NCBI GenBank assembly: GCA_900543845.1
Contig: UQTD01000055.1
Location: 1-13,216, forward strand
Direction: 5' to 3'
Origin: an uncultured Collinsella sp.
GTDB taxonomy: Bacteria; Actinomycetota; Coriobacteriia; Coriobacteriales; Coriobacteriaceae
DNA length: 13,216 nt
Numbering within the stretch: position 1 is the stretch's first letter; each line of letters begins with the position of its first letter. Position numbers and translations under genes: made by a program. Below are positions 1 through 6,085 of this stretch, in pieces. Below the pieces are notes generated by a model. It was not told the origin of the DNA and made no database searches. It saw nothing but the letters and a program-made list of their open reading frames with translations.

Positions 1-39
1 CTTGGTCAGGAGACTCTGAAGTCGAGTGTCTCAGCTTCC

Positions 40-1470
40 TTAGGAAAGGTCCTCACCATTAGAAGCAATAACTTTCTTGTACCAGTCGAAGCTCTTCTTC
101 TTGGAACGCTTGAGGGTGCCGTTGCCGGCGTCGTCGCGGTCCACATAGATAAAGCCGTAGCGCTTGGACATCTCGCCCGTGCCGGCAGACACCAAGTCGA
201 TCGGGCCCCAGGTGGTGTAGCCCAGCAGGTCAACGCCGTCCTCGGTCACCGCATCGCGCATCGCGGCAATATGCTGGCGCAGGTAGTCGATACGGTAGTC
301 ATCGTTGATGGAGCCATCCTCCTCGACAACATCCTTGGCGCCCAGACCGTTCTCGACCACAAACAGCGGCTTCTGATAGCGGTCATACAGGTCGTTGAGC
401 GTAATACGGAAGCCCAGCGGATCGATGGCCCAGCCCCACTGGCTCTCCTGCAGGTAGGGGTTCTTGGCGCCGGCGAAGGCGTTGCCCTGGGTGCGCTCGA
501 CATCGGGGTTATCGGCACCGGCGGAGCAACGGGTGCTGTAATAGCTAAAGCTGATGAAATCGACGGTGTTGGCGGCCAGGATCTCGCGGTCCTCGTCCGT
601 CATGCCCACATCGATGCCCAAGCGCTCGAGCTTCTTGACGGCATAGGCCGGGTAGTAGCCGCGGCTCTGGACGTCGACGAAGAAGTAGTTGTCCTGGTTG
701 TCGAGCTGCGCCTGGCGCACGTCGCCCGGACGGCAGCTGTAGGGGTAGTAGCTACCTGCGGCGAGCATGCAGCCGATCTTGACCTCGGGGTCGATCTCGT
801 GGGCAATCTTGGTTGCCCAAGCGCTGGCGACGAGCTCGTTGTGGGCGGCCAGGTACTCGACGGCCTCCTTGTTCTCGCCCTCCTCAAAGACCAGACCGGC
901 ACCCATAAACGGCAGGTGCAGAATCATATTGATCTCGTTGAAGGTGAGCCAGTACTTCACCAGGCCCTTGTAGCGGGTGAAGATCGTGGTCGCGAGGTTC
1001 TTGTAGAAGTCGATGAGCTTGCGGTTGCGCCAGCCGCCGTACTCCTTGATGAGGTGAATCGGGCAGTCGAAGTGCGTGATGGTCACGAGCGGCTCGATGC
1101 CGTGCGCCTGGCACTCACGGAATACGTCCTCGTAGAAGGCCAGGCCAGCCTCGTTGGGCTCGGTCTCGTCGCCGTTGGGGAAGATGCGGGTCCACGCCAG
1201 GCTCATGCGGAAGGTCTTAAAGCCCATCTCGGCGAAGAGGGCGATGTCCTCCTTGTAGTGGTGGTAGAAATCGATGCCGGTCTGTGCGGGATAGTAATAG
1301 CCGTCCTCGAAGTCGAGCATCTTGCGCTGGCCGGAGACCACCGCGTAGCGCTCGGGGCCGTGCGGAGCCACGTCCACGTTGGCCAGGCCGCGGCCGTCCA
1401 CGTTGTAGGCGCCCTCGCACTGGTTGGCAGCCGTCGCGCCGCCCCACAGGAAGTCATTACGGAAAGCCAT
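40..1470 (-). CDS. 6-phospho-beta-glucosidase, glycoside hydrolase family 1
   Basis: This 476-residue protein is full length for GH1. It should hydrolyse phosphorylated beta-glucosides (cellobiose-6-P, arbutin-6-P and similar) in the cytoplasm after PTS uptake. The N-terminal FLWGGATAANQCEGA block (about residues 8-21) is the GH1 signature. The acid/base glutamate is E179 in TFNEIN and the nucleophile is E373 in VVENG. Near the C-terminus, DLVSAGTGEMSKRYGF supplies S428, K436 and Y438, the set that binds the 6-phosphate in this subgroup, so a phospho-substrate is favoured over a plain glucoside. The ATG start has AAAGGA about 8 bases upstream. No PTS gene is visible, so the transporter must be encoded elsewhere. 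The exact aglycone cannot be read from sequence. A long open frame antisense to this gene is a GC-rich shadow. Confidence 0.95.
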   Translation of the reverse strand: MAFRNDFLWGGATAANQCEGAYNVDGRGLANVDVAPHGPERYAVVSGQRKMLDFEDGYYYPAQTGIDFYHHYKEDIALFAEMGFKTFRMSLAWTRIFPNGDETEPNEAGLAFYEDVFRECQAHGIEPLVTITHFDCPIHLIKEYGGWRNRKLIDFYKNLATTIFTRYKGLVKYWLTFNEINMILHLPFMGAGLVFEEGENKEAVEYLAAHNELVASAWATKIAHEIDPEVKIGCMLAAGSYYPYSCRPGDVRQAQLDNQDNYFFVDVQSRGYYPAYAVKKLERLGIDVGMTDEDREILAANTVDFISFSYYSTRCSAGADNPDVERTQGNAFAGAKNPYLQESQWGWAIDPLGFRITLNDLYDRYQKPLFVVENGLGAKDVVEEDGSINDDYRIDYLRQHIAAMRDAVTEDGVDLLGYTTWGPIDLVSAGTGEMSKRYGFIYVDRDDAGNGTLKRSKKKSFDWYKKVIASNGEDLS

Positions 1471-1506
1471 GCATCGATCCTTTCATACGCTGCTTGTCGT
1501 GGTTTC

Positions 1507-1535
1507 AGTATCCCCGCAAATAGGGCCTCGCTCAA
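1507..1535 (-). promoter_or_regulatory. Possible promoter for the GH1 gene
   Basis: On the minus strand TTGAGC (1535-1530) and GATACT (1512-1507) are separated by exactly 17 bases, about 35 bases upstream of the GH1 start. Each hexamer matches the sigma-70 consensus at 4 of 6 positions, so this is only a candidate. No repressor or antiterminator site could be recognised beside it. Confidence 0.3.
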
Positions 1536-1622
1536 CGACAGCGGCGCAGGTCGACACTTCTTTTCGCACGCGGGCGCTCGGCAGCCGCCCCCGTCTGACA
1601 CTTTTTGATACCCGCCTGTCCA

Positions 1623-1659
1623 AACCACCACAAAGGGGACAGGCACCTTTGTGGTGGTT
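1623..1659. repeat. Dispersed hairpin repeat A, copy 1
   Basis: The 14-base arms AACCACCACAAAGG (1623-1636) and CCTTTGTGGTGGTT (1646-1659) are perfect inverted repeats around a 9-base loop. The stretch 1625-1687, running on into the left arm of palindrome P1, is identical over 63 bases to 2966-3028. It lies about 150 bases upstream of the GH1 start and has no U-rich tail, so it does not look like an ordinary terminator. Confidence 0.85.
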
Positions 1660-1670
1660 GGGGGCGGTTT

Positions 1671-1727
1671 GTCTCGATCTGTAACAGGTAGAGACGATTT
1701 AGCCCGCTAGATGTTACAGATCGAGAC
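1671..1727. repeat. Palindromic element P1 (16-base arms, 25-base spacer)
   Basis: The arms GTCTCGATCTGTAACA (1671-1686) and TGTTACAGATCGAGAC (1712-1727) are perfectly complementary and enclose a 25-base spacer. Two more copies occur at 3012-3066 and 3091-3147, both with a 25-base spacer. There is no T-run on either side. The type fits a REP-like or miniature non-autonomous element, but no transposase gene is near. Confidence 0.85.
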
Positions 1728-1735
1728 GGAAGATT

Positions 1736-1790
1736 CTAGTCCACGGCGATGTCGAGGTTTTTACCGATGAGGCCTACGTAGCCGCCCTCG
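1736..1790 (-). pseudogene. Duplicated 3' remnant of the DUF4867 gene
   Basis: Read on the minus strand this stretch encodes EGGYVGLIGKNLDIAVD followed by a TAG stop. It is the same as the end of the intact DUF4867 protein at 3156-3800 apart from one Thr-to-Ala change. Upstream of the Glu the similarity is lost and there is no start codon, so it is a fragment of 17 codons plus stop rather than a gene. It marks the left junction of the ATPase segment. Confidence 0.85.
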
Positions 1791-1810
1791 CCGGCGGGAT
1801 ATTTGACTGA

Positions 1811-1848
1811 ATAGGAAAAAAAGGAAAAAATAGGAAAAAAAGGAAAGG
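1811..1848 (+). repeat. A-rich tandem repeat in the ATPase leader
   Basis: Two near-identical units of about 19-20 bases (TAGGAAAAAAAGGAAA core) lie directly before the ATPase start and contain four AGGA blocks and several runs of six or seven A. The actual Shine-Dalgarno sequence, AAAGGAG at 1844-1850, is joined to the second unit. Such A-tracts stand out in otherwise GC-rich DNA; they could bend DNA or change length by slippage. Confidence 0.7.
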
Positions 1849-1854
1849 AGACTC

Positions 1855-2961
1855 ATGACTGAAACCATCTTCTCCCCCTCATTTGGAAATCGCCCGTCCT
1901 ATCTGGTGGGGCGCGGGAGCGTGATTTCGACATTCATCTCCGGCCTTGAGCAGGAGCCGGGCAATCGAGACCGGGCTATGCTCATGCTCGGCCAGCGAGG
2001 CAGCGGCAAAACGGTTCTGCTGTGGGAACTTGCCGATCGCGCACGCAAGCTTGGCTTTGTTGTCGCCACGCCCACCGTAGCCTCCGAGGATATGCTCGAG
2101 CGCATTGTTGAGAAGATCCAGGAAGCGGGCGAGCCCTACGCCAACAAGCATCGTCTCCCCAAACTTGCGGGCGGCAGCCTGAGCGTCTTCGGCTTCTCAG
2201 CCGGCCTTGAGTTCACGCGCGATGTGCAGGAAACCAAAAGCTTCCAGTTCAAGCTCACGCAGCTGGCGCGCAAGCTGACCGAGCAGGGACACGGCATCCT
2301 CATCCTCATCGATGAGCTCCAGGCCAATTCGCCCGAGATCAGACAGCTCGTCACCGCCTATCAAGAGCTGGTCGGCGAGGGGCTCAACGTCGCGCTCGTC
2401 ATGGCGGGCCTCCCGGGAGCAGTCTCCGCGACACTCAACGACCGCGTACTGACATTTCTCAACCGCGCACGCAAGGTCACGCTCGAACCGCTTTCAGTTG
2501 GAGATGTGGATGCCTACTATCAGCGAGCTTTCGAAGAGCTCGACCTTGATATTCCAGGCAATCTTCGGCTGGACGCTGCTCGCGCAACTCAGGGCTCGCC
2601 CTACATGCTGCAGCTCATCGGCTACAACATCGCCAATCGTTGCCAGGCAGGAGAACACGTAACGCCAGAGCAAGTCGACGGAGCAATCGAAGCGTCAAAG
2701 GCCGATTTCGAAAACGATGTGTGCGAAACGACGCTCGCCGCGCTATCGGACCAAGATGTTGCGTTTCTCGCTGCAATGACCGATGACGAAGACGGCGTGT
2801 CGCGCATTTCCGATGTGGCCGAGCGCATGTCAGTCACACCCGACTATGCGCAAAAGTATCGCCGGCGCCTCATCGACGCCGGCGTAATCGAACAGGCGCG
2901 CCGCGGTTACGTGCGCTTCGCCGTACCATATATGGCCGACTATCTGCGCAGCCAACTCTAG
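1855..2961 (+). CDS. AAA family ATPase with C-terminal winged helix (Orc1/Cdc6-like P-loop protein)
   Basis: This 368-residue protein is of unknown specific role. It has a Walker A motif GQRGSGKT at residues 46-53, a Walker B ILILIDE at 148-154 and a likely sensor strand VALVMAGLPG at 179-188. A C-terminal region (about 300-368) reads as a winged helix, with SVTPDYAQKYRRRLIDAG as the likely recognition part. This order is that of the archaeal-type/Orc1-like ATPases that turn up singly in bacterial accessory DNA. I see no signal peptide or membrane segment. AAAGGAG four bases before the ATG sets the start. It is the only complete plus-strand gene here, lies between two 123-base direct repeats, and is followed within five bases by hairpin repeat A. 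It has no partner gene, so a defence, partition or mobile-element role is only conjecture. Confidence 0.85.
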   Translation: MTETIFSPSFGNRPSYLVGRGSVISTFISGLEQEPGNRDRAMLMLGQRGSGKTVLLWELADRARKLGFVVATPTVASEDMLERIVEKIQEAGEPYANKHRLPKLAGGSLSVFGFSAGLEFTRDVQETKSFQFKLTQLARKLTEQGHGILILIDELQANSPEIRQLVTAYQELVGEGLNVALVMAGLPGAVSATLNDRVLTFLNRARKVTLEPLSVGDVDAYYQRAFEELDLDIPGNLRLDAARATQGSPYMLQLIGYNIANRCQAGEHVTPEQVDGAIEASKADFENDVCETTLAALSDQDVAFLAAMTDDEDGVSRISDVAERMSVTPDYAQKYRRRLIDAGVIEQARRGYVRFAVPYMADYLRSQL

Positions 2962-2965
2962 GCAG

Positions 2966-2998
2966 CCACCACAAAGGGGACAGGCACCTTTGTGGTGG
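2966..2998. repeat. Dispersed hairpin repeat A, copy 2
   Basis: The arms CCACCACAAAGG (2966-2977) and CCTTTGTGGTGG (2987-2998) form a perfect 12-base stem. It begins four bases after the ATPase stop codon. The 63 bases from 2966 to 3028 are identical to 1625-1687. It may end ATPase transcripts by structure, but the following GGGGGCGG is not a U-tract. Confidence 0.85.
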
Positions 2999-3011
2999 TT
3001 GGGGGCGGTTT

Positions 3012-3066
3012 GTCTCGATCTGTAACAGTTGGGCCGCCAAAACCGGGTCTGGTGTTACAGATCGAG
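3012..3066. repeat. Palindromic element P2
   Basis: The left arm GTCTCGATCTGTAACA (3012-3027) pairs with TGTTACAGATCGAGA (3053-3066 and just beyond) across a 25-base spacer. The spacer sequence is unlike that of P1 and P3, yet its length is the same. Conserved arms with conserved spacing and a free spacer sequence suggest that geometry matters, as in a folded RNA or a protein-bound DNA site. Confidence 0.8.
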
Positions 3067-3087
3067 ATTTTCGGGCGGCCCCTGCAG

Positions 3088-3210
3088 TTTGTCTAAATCT
3101 GTAACAGGTAGAGACGATTTGGCACGCTAGATGTTACAGATCGAGACAGAAGATTCTAGTCCACGGTGATGTCGAGGTTTTTGCCAATGAGGCCTACGTA
3201 GCCGCCCTCG
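3088..3210. repeat. Right direct repeat flanking the ATPase gene (DR2)
   Basis: This is the partner of 1668-1790. It includes palindrome P3 and runs 55 bases into the 3' end of the intact DUF4867 gene, so this copy is probably the ancestral one. The eight differences from DR1 suggest that the duplication is not very recent, or that one copy was acquired from a related strain. Confidence 0.9.
3091..3147. repeat. Palindromic element P3, beside the DUF4867 stop codon
   Basis: The arms GTCTAAATCTGTAACA (3091-3106) and TGTTACAGATCGAGAC (3132-3147) pair at 14 of 16 positions across a 25-base spacer. It ends nine bases from the DUF4867 stop codon, so it would form a 3' hairpin in that transcript. 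It lacks hairpin A, which precedes P1 and P2. Confidence 0.8.
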
Positions 3211-3800
3211 GCAGCCTTGGGGCTGTCGGCGTGGCAGAGGACCCACTTGTCAGCCTTCCAGTAGCAGTAGCTGTCGCCGGCCGCAGGCATGTCGGCCGCG
3301 GCCTCGGGGCGCGGGCCGTTGGTGCCGGCGGGAAGCGCCACCATCACTTGGAAGCCACCGTCGTCGACCATGCACGGCGTGTAGTGGAGCGTGGTGTTGA
3401 AGACTTCGACAACCGTACCCGCCGGCACGCGGATCGCCTTGACGCACGCGGTATCGAGCTTGCCGTCCTCGATCTCCCAGCGATGCGCCACGAGCAGGAT
3501 AAAGTCGCGGGCGCCCAGGTTAAACTCGCTGGCGCGGTGGTACTCCAGGCAGTTGAGTCGTGTATTGTGGCCGTTGCACCAGCCGAGCTGGAAGGGACGG
3601 CCACCAAACATGAGAAAGCCCAGTTTATCGGCATCCTTGACGCCCTCGAGCTCCGGCGCGCTCGCCACGTATTTGCTGCCCTCGGGGATGGGCGTGGAGG
3701 CAAGCGCCTCGAGCACGGGCGACGTAAGCTCAGACGGAACGTTATCCCAAACGTTGCCATAGGACTTGAACTCGGGATCAGAGACAGAGTAGATATGCAT
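3156..3800 (-). CDS. DUF4867 family cupin-like protein
   Basis: This 214-residue protein is recognised from its overall pattern (MHIYSVSDPEFKSYGNV start, GWCNGHNTRLNCLEYHRASEF core, FNTTLHYTPC strand) as a DUF4867 member. Its function is unknown. The core resembles a cupin: H78, E86, H88 and H139 are placed where cupins carry metal ligands, but that is inference. From memory, the family often neighbours sugar isomerase and FGGY kinase genes, which agrees with the operon just upstream; a role in sugar or sugar-phosphate handling is plausible. The ATG at 3800 is chosen because AGGAGCG lies just before it; an upstream in-frame start near 3914 would run through the luxS terminator and is rejected. 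Its last 17 codons plus stop are duplicated at 1736-1790. Confidence 0.8.
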   Translation of the reverse strand: MHIYSVSDPEFKSYGNVWDNVPSELTSPVLEALASTPIPEGSKYVASAPELEGVKDADKLGFLMFGGRPFQLGWCNGHNTRLNCLEYHRASEFNLGARDFILLVAHRWEIEDGKLDTACVKAIRVPAGTVVEVFNTTLHYTPCMVDDGGFQVMVALPAGTNGPRPEAAADMPAAGDSYCYWKADKWVLCHADSPKAAEGGYVGLIGKNLDITVD

Positions 3801-3874
3801 GTTCGCTCCTGTTCGTTTGTGTGACAGTATGAACATTCTAGAACAATCTCGTCCTGTTTTGAGCGCCCAGCATG

Positions 3875-3904
3875 AAAAAGCGCCCCACAAAGAGCGGGAG
3901 CGCT
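3875..3904 (-). terminator. Intrinsic terminator after luxS
   Basis: On the minus strand AGCGCTCCC and GGGGCGCT pair with one bulged base around a short loop and are followed at once by TTTTT (3879-3875). It lies about 30 bases past the luxS stop and before the DUF4867 leader, so luxS should be a single-gene transcript at this end. Confidence 0.8.
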
Positions 3905-3935
3905 TCTGGCGCAAACGCTATTCCTACCAGCAGCC

Positions 3936-4424
3936 TTACGCCTGCTGATAGTGCAGGTGCTTCTCGTCGATATCGGCCAGGTCGCGGTCGAGGTAGCGGC
4001 GCGCGAGCCAGTTAGCCATGGGAAGGTTCTGGTCTAGGTAGTTGCCGCACTCCTCGGGAGCGGCACCGGGAACATCGCCCTCAAAGCCGGCGACAAACTC
4101 GAACAGCTCACGTACGAGCGGCAGAATCTCCTCGCTCGTCACCTCACCAAACACGACGAGGTAAAAGCCCGTGCGGCAGCCCATGGGCCCAAAGTAGACG
4201 ATACGGCTCGACCACTTGGCATGATTGCGCAGAAACGTAGCACCCAGGTGCTCGATGGTGTGGCACTCAGCCGTGTTCATGACCGGCTCCTTGTTGGGCG
4301 TGGTCAGGCGCAGGTCAAACGTGGTGACAGCAGCACCGGTCGCCGGATCGCAGTCGATGCGGCTCACATACACGCCGGGCTCAAGCAGCAGATGGTCAAC
4401 GGAAAAACTCGCGATGCGCTCCAT
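3936..4424 (-). CDS. luxS: S-ribosylhomocysteine lyase LuxS
   Basis: LuxS cleaves S-ribosylhomocysteine to homocysteine and 4,5-dihydroxy-2,3-pentanedione, the precursor of the autoinducer AI-2, as part of cytoplasmic methyl-group recycling. The 162-residue length is usual. Metal ligands H55 and H59 and the catalytic E58 lie in the HTIEHL motif; the third ligand C126 is in EECGNYLDQ; the catalytic C83 is in GCRTG. All key residues are present, so the enzyme should be active. The ATG has AGAGGA six bases upstream. It is separated from the kinase gene by a terminator and a long palindrome and ends in its own terminator. No methylthioadenosine/S-adenosylhomocysteine nucleosidase gene or AI-2 receptor gene is visible nearby. 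Confidence 0.97.
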   Translation of the reverse strand: MERIASFSVDHLLLEPGVYVSRIDCDPATGAAVTTFDLRLTTPNKEPVMNTAECHTIEHLGATFLRNHAKWSSRIVYFGPMGCRTGFYLVVFGEVTSEEILPLVRELFEFVAGFEGDVPGAAPEECGNYLDQNLPMANWLARRYLDRDLADIDEKHLHYQQA

Positions 4425-4437
4425 GGCAGATCCTCTC

Positions 4438-4528
4438 GGTAGTCAATTTGGGACGGGGCTCTTTTAGCTGGTTCGAATGGTCGCACCAATCATACCAGTC
4501 AAAAAAGCCCCGTCCCAAATGAGCTACC
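4438..4528. repeat. 91-bp imperfect palindrome in the luxS leader
   Basis: Positions i and 8966-i pair at about 35 of 45 places, including an unbroken 15-base block, 4446-4460 against 4506-4520 (core TTTGGGACGGGGCT). It consists of two head-to-head copies of a unit; a third copy, 30 of 31 bases identical to 4439-4469, lies on the minus strand at 10909-10939. On the minus strand TATGAT (4494-4489), with TTGGGA 18 bases further up, is a candidate luxS promoter inside the palindrome. Confidence 0.85.
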
Positions 4529-4538
4529 TGGGACGAGG
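4501..4538 (-). terminator. Terminator of the isomerase-transketolase-kinase operon
   Basis: On the minus strand CCTCGTCCCA (4538-4529) and TGGGACGGGG (4517-4508) form a 10-base stem with one G-U pair, followed by C and TTTTTT (4506-4501). It lies about 40 bases beyond the kinase stop. Its left arm also pairs with 4554-4564 and its right arm with 4446-4460, so other folds compete with it. Confidence 0.75.
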
Positions 4539-4566
4539 ATCAATGAGTTTTTAATCCCCGTCCCGG
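4528..4566 (-). promoter_or_regulatory. Hairpin competing with the operon terminator
   Basis: GGGACGGGGAT (4564-4554 on the minus strand) pairs with ATCCTCGTCCC (4540-4530) with a single G-U; two further closing pairs extend the stem to 13 bases around a 13-base loop. No T-run follows. Because it uses the same CCTCGTCCC strand as the adjacent terminator, the two cannot form together, which is the arrangement of an antiterminator. Confidence 0.55.
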
Positions 4567-4576
4567 AAAAATCATG

Positions 4577-6067
4577 CTAGGCAGTGTATGCAATTGTTGA
4601 TTTGACAGCGTGGCGCCAGCCGGCGATCTTTTTGGCACGTTCGTCGGCGGTCATGGCAGGCTCCACGATGCCGCGGGCCCCATAGACGTCGACGACATCG
4701 CGCGTGTACATGCCCAGCGCAATGCCGCAGGCCCAAGCCGCACCCAGGCCGCTCATCTCGTCGTTGCTCGCGATGCGAATGGGCGAACCAACCAGGTCGC
4801 TCTCAAACTGCATCAGGTACGCGTCGCGCGTGGGACCGCCATCGACACGAAGCTCGGCCAGCGCCGCACCCGAATCCTCGACCATCGCATCGATCACGTC
4901 AAAGATCTGATAGGCGATCGACTCGTCGGCAGCCTTCACGAACTCCGCGCGACCCGTGGTGCGCGTCATGCCAAAGACGCAGCCCTCGGCGTCACTCGCC
5001 CAGTGCGGCGCGCCCAAACCGGTAAACGCCGGCACAAAGTAGACGCGGCTCGCCGGATTGGCGGCGTAGCACAGGTCGGTAACTTCCTCGGGGCTATTGA
5101 TGAGTTCCAGATCATCGCGCAGCCACGTCTTGACGGCGCCGGCGTAGCTCACGTTGCCCTCGAGCACGTACTCGGTCACGCCGTCCATACGCCATGCTAG
5201 CGAGCTCGAAAGCCCGTGCGAGCTGGCAACGAACTCGTCGCCGACGTTCATCATGACCGAGCTGCCGGTGCCATAGGTCGCCTTGGCCATACCGCGACTG
5301 TGACAGCCCTGCGCGAACAAGGCCGCGTGGCTGTCGCCGAGCACGCCGTGAATGGGCACGGGTGCCGGCAAAAAGCCGCCCAGGTCCGTCGTGCCGAACA
5401 GGCCATCGGAATCGGTCACCTGCGGCAGGCAGGCCACGTCGACGCCAAAGGCCTCGCACACCGGCTCGCTCCAGCAGCCACGGCGCAGGTCAAAGAGCTG
5501 CGTGCGGCTGGCGTTGGACCAGTCACAGCGGAACTCCGCGCCGCCCGTGAGCGTCCAGACCACCCAGGCATCGATGGTGCCCAGGCACAGCTCGCCCGCT
5601 GCCGCGGCCTCGGCAGCCGCGGGAACGTTCGCGAGAATCCAGGCCATCTTGCCCGCTGGGTAGTAGGGCGAGAGCACCAGGCCCGTCGTGTCACGTACCA
5701 GCTCTGCCACGCCTTCGCGCGCCGCAAGCTCGTCACACAGCTCGCGGGCGCGGGCACACTGCCACACCACGGCGTCGCACAGCGGCTCGCCCGTCGTGCG
5801 GTTCCAGGCAACGGTGGTCTCGCGCTGGTTGGAGATGCCAATACCGGCAATGTCGGCCGGATTGACCCCGGTCTCCTCCACCACGGCACGCGCCACGGCC
5901 AACACGTTGGCGGCGATCTCGACCGGATCATGGCTCACCCAGCCGGCATCATTGACAATCTGGCGATGCGAGCGGTCGGCACGATGAATCAGATGGCCGC
6001 CCTCGTCCACCAGCAGCGCCTTCGTGCCCTGCGTGGACTGATCGATTCCGATGATGTAGCGGCCCAT
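4577..6067 (-). CDS. FGGY family carbohydrate kinase (ketose kinase, glycerol-kinase-like)
   Basis: This 496-residue protein is full length for FGGY kinases, which phosphorylate a sugar or polyol with ATP in the cytoplasm. The phosphate-binding start GIDQSTQGTKALL (7-19), the hinge YGTGSS (265-270), the catalytic base D245 in GDSHAAL and the nucleotide-site DGGPTRDAYLMQF (409-421) are all present. Compared with GlpK it keeps R82, E83, W102 and a Tyr at 135/136, but GDQQAA has become GDSHAA, so glycerol is unlikely and a ketose is favoured. It is the last gene of the isomerase/transketolase operon. The ATG at 6067 has GAAAGGGG just upstream; a TTG at 6082 would place that site inside the coding region and is rejected. 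D-apulose, D-xylulose and D-ribulose are candidate substrates. Confidence 0.9.
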   Translation of the reverse strand: MGRYIIGIDQSTQGTKALLVDEGGHLIHRADRSHRQIVNDAGWVSHDPVEIAANVLAVARAVVEETGVNPADIAGIGISNQRETTVAWNRTTGEPLCDAVVWQCARARELCDELAAREGVAELVRDTTGLVLSPYYPAGKMAWILANVPAAAEAAAAGELCLGTIDAWVVWTLTGGAEFRCDWSNASRTQLFDLRRGCWSEPVCEAFGVDVACLPQVTDSDGLFGTTDLGGFLPAPVPIHGVLGDSHAALFAQGCHSRGMAKATYGTGSSVMMNVGDEFVASSHGLSSSLAWRMDGVTEYVLEGNVSYAGAVKTWLRDDLELINSPEEVTDLCYAANPASRVYFVPAFTGLGAPHWASDAEGCVFGMTRTTGRAEFVKAADESIAYQIFDVIDAMVEDSGAALAELRVDGGPTRDAYLMQFESDLVGSPIRIASNDEMSGLGAAWACGIALGMYTRDVVDVYGARGIVEPAMTADERAKKIAGWRHAVKSTIAYTA

Positions 6068-6085
6068 GGCCACCCCTTTCAAAAT

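Larger units (their letters stand above)
1668..1790. repeat. Left direct repeat flanking the ATPase gene (DR1)
   Basis: This 123-base segment matches 3088-3210 at a constant offset of 1420 with no gaps and eight mismatches that I could count (about 93% identity). It contains palindrome P1 and a copy of the last codons of the DUF4867 gene. Similarity stops abruptly at 1790/3210. Together the two repeats bracket the ATPase gene. Confidence 0.9.

Noticed and set aside
1..39. A terminator or gene after the GH1 stop codon.
   Set aside because: Only 39 bases are available and no convincing stem with a T-run on the minus strand, nor any frame, can be seen.
271..1608. A long plus-strand open frame opposite the GH1 gene.
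   Set aside because: It is antisense to a clear GH1 gene with intact motifs, is low-complexity in Val/Ala/Gly/Leu, and shows no known motif; it is a GC-driven shadow. The same applies to other long antisense frames over the kinase, transketolase, isomerase and lacI genes.
1671..3147. CRISPR array from the repeated arms with 25-base spacers.
   Set aside because: The arms are inverted rather than direct repeats, the three copies are not regularly spaced, and no cas gene is seen.
3801..3914. An N-terminal extension of the DUF4867 protein.
   Set aside because: It would cross the luxS terminator, has no ribosome site, and encodes a Cys/Arg-rich stretch with no family resemblance; the ATG at 3800 has AGGAGCG before it.
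4446..4520. A plus-strand or bidirectional terminator from the 15-base inverted repeat.
   Set aside because: No T-run follows the right arm on the plus strand and no plus-strand gene ends here; the T6 tract is usable only on the minus strand with the arm at 4529-4538.
4577..6067. The kinase could be an LsrK-type AI-2 kinase because luxS is next door.
   Set aside because: Its sequence is closest to the glycerol-kinase branch, it is the last gene of a sugar isomerase/transketolase operon, a terminator separates it from luxS, and no Lsr transporter or LsrF/LsrG-like gene is present.
6068..6082. A TTG start at 6082 for the kinase.
   Set aside because: The GAAAGGGG ribosome site falls between this codon and the ATG at 6067, and FGGY kinases begin close to the GIDQST block.
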